Shown: piece after piece, positions 6,388 to 6,840 of the stretch
Layout of the letters: each line of letters opens with the position of its first letter
Numbering within the stretch: the first letter of the stretch is position 1
Source: Sphingomonas sp.
Lineage (GTDB): Bacteria; Pseudomonadota; Alphaproteobacteria; Sphingomonadales; Sphingomonadaceae
Length of the DNA: 6,840 nucleotides
NCBI GenBank assembly: GCA_013822915.1
Contig: PNLG01000259.1
Span: 1-6,840 of the forward strand
Direction of reading: 5' to 3'
Notes under the pieces: model-generated
What the model was told of the DNA's origin: nothing
What the model saw: only the letters and a program-made list of their open reading frames with translations
Databases searched by the model: none
Made by a program: the position numbers and the translations under genes

Positions 6388-6740
6388 AGGATGTCGCGCA
6401 CGACGTCCTGCGGTCGACACAGGCGCACGCCCTTTTCGGTTTCAACCAGCGGCCGGTTGATGAGAATGGGGTGCGCCATCATCGCGTCCAGAATGCGCTC
6501 GCCATCGGCATCCAGCAGGTTCAGCTCGGCGCATAGCTCGGCCGCCGGGCTGTTGTGCGTGCGCAGCCCGTCGCGCGGGGTCATTTCGGCGCGTGTGTAA
6601 AGATCGATCAATTGCGCGCGGCTGGGAGGGTGCTTCAGATATTCGATGACGGTCAGGTCAATGCCCGGCGTTTCCTCAAGAATGGCGAGCGTCTTGGTCG
6701 ACGTGCCGCAGCCCGGATTGTGCCAGATGGTTGCCTTCAT
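6384..6740 (-). CDS. arsC: Arsenate reductase, glutaredoxin-coupled ArsC family
   Basis: A 118-residue thioredoxin-fold protein that would reduce arsenate to arsenite in the cytosol, using glutathione and glutaredoxin. The catalytic loop HNPGCGTS (7-14) carries Cys11, the equivalent of Cys12 in the plasmid R773 ArsC of E. coli. The three oxyanion-binding arginines of that enzyme appear to be kept: R56 in MTPRDGLR, R96 in HPILINRP and R109 in RLCRP. It ends soon after the last motif (VVRDIL), lacking the roughly 20-residue tail of R773 ArsC. Short members of about 115-120 residues, including YfgD-type proteins, are common, so this is not a truncation. The ATG at 6740 has a weak GGGGG about 8 bases upstream. 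The downstream aquaporin overlaps by 4 bp, so translation is probably coupled and both work in the same pathway. No arsR-type regulator is visible, although one could lie beyond the right edge. Confidence 0.93.
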   Translation of the reverse strand: MKATIWHNPGCGTSTKTLAILEETPGIDLTVIEYLKHPPSRAQLIDLYTRAEMTPRDGLRTHNSPAAELCAELNLLDADGERILDAMMAHPILINRPLVETEKGVRLCRPQDVVRDIL

Positions 6741-6791
6741 GCTGCTGCCCCCGCGACCGACGCCCTAGCTGCGACCGGATCAATAGCCGCC

Positions 6792-6840
6792 TCAGCCCGC
6801 CGCGTCACGCGCCAGCCACGCTTCCAGCCATTTGATCGTA
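6792..6840 (-). CDS. Possible 3' end of an upstream gene (partial, unidentified)
   Basis: From the right edge one minus-strand frame reads TIKWLEAWLARDAAG and then stops with TGA at 6794-6792. Twelve of its 15 codons end in G or C, as expected for a real gene in this genome. The fragment has an amphipathic, helix-like pattern suited to a protein C-terminus. I do not recognise the family. A competing frame stays open until it overlaps the arsC start codon, but it has weaker third-position bias. Fifteen residues are too few to decide. Confidence 0.35.
   Translation of the reverse strand, partial: TIKWLEAWLARDAAG

Overview
This GC-rich window reads as chromosomal DNA of an alphaproteobacterium, most likely a sphingomonad. 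That placement is an inference from base composition, strong G/C bias at third codon positions, and the character of the proteins (DUF418, DUF3052, small-type PurL). I see no IS element, phage gene, tRNA, rRNA or CRISPR array, and no base-composition break suggesting recent transfer. Coding is dense, and the largest gap is 115 bp.

Layout from left to right. A DUF418 membrane protein (minus strand) loses only its last few residues at the left edge. Upstream of it on the same strand are a DUF3052 gene, an iodotyrosine-deiodinase-like nitroreductase, and purL at the head of the series. All four point the same way. The nitroreductase and DUF3052 genes overlap by 4 bp through a TTG start. purL to nitroreductase is about 47 bp, and DUF3052 to DUF418 is about 55 bp with a 24-bp imperfect inverted repeat in the gap. 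A transcript purL > nitroreductase > DUF3052 is therefore plausible, with DUF418 either at its end or on its own regulated promoter.

A 115-bp divergent spacer separates purL from a plus-strand gene for a lipoprotein with a likely six-bladed beta-propeller. That gene converges, across 25 bp, on a second minus-strand pair: arsC (glutaredoxin-type arsenate reductase) followed by a 4-bp-overlapping aquaporin. The aquaporin pore has lost the selectivity-filter arginine and the bulky aromatic and histidine positions of water-specific AqpZ. The pair looks like an arsenate detoxification cassette in which ArsC makes arsenite and a wide channel lets it leave, as in the AqpS systems of rhizobia. The last 100 bp hold a possible 3' end of one more minus-strand gene.

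No wholly new system is evident. The points most worth a second look are the complete Glu-Tyr-Lys substrate triad in the nitroreductase, the altered channel filter, the 48-residue periodicity of the propeller lipoprotein, and the inverted repeat before the DUF418 gene.
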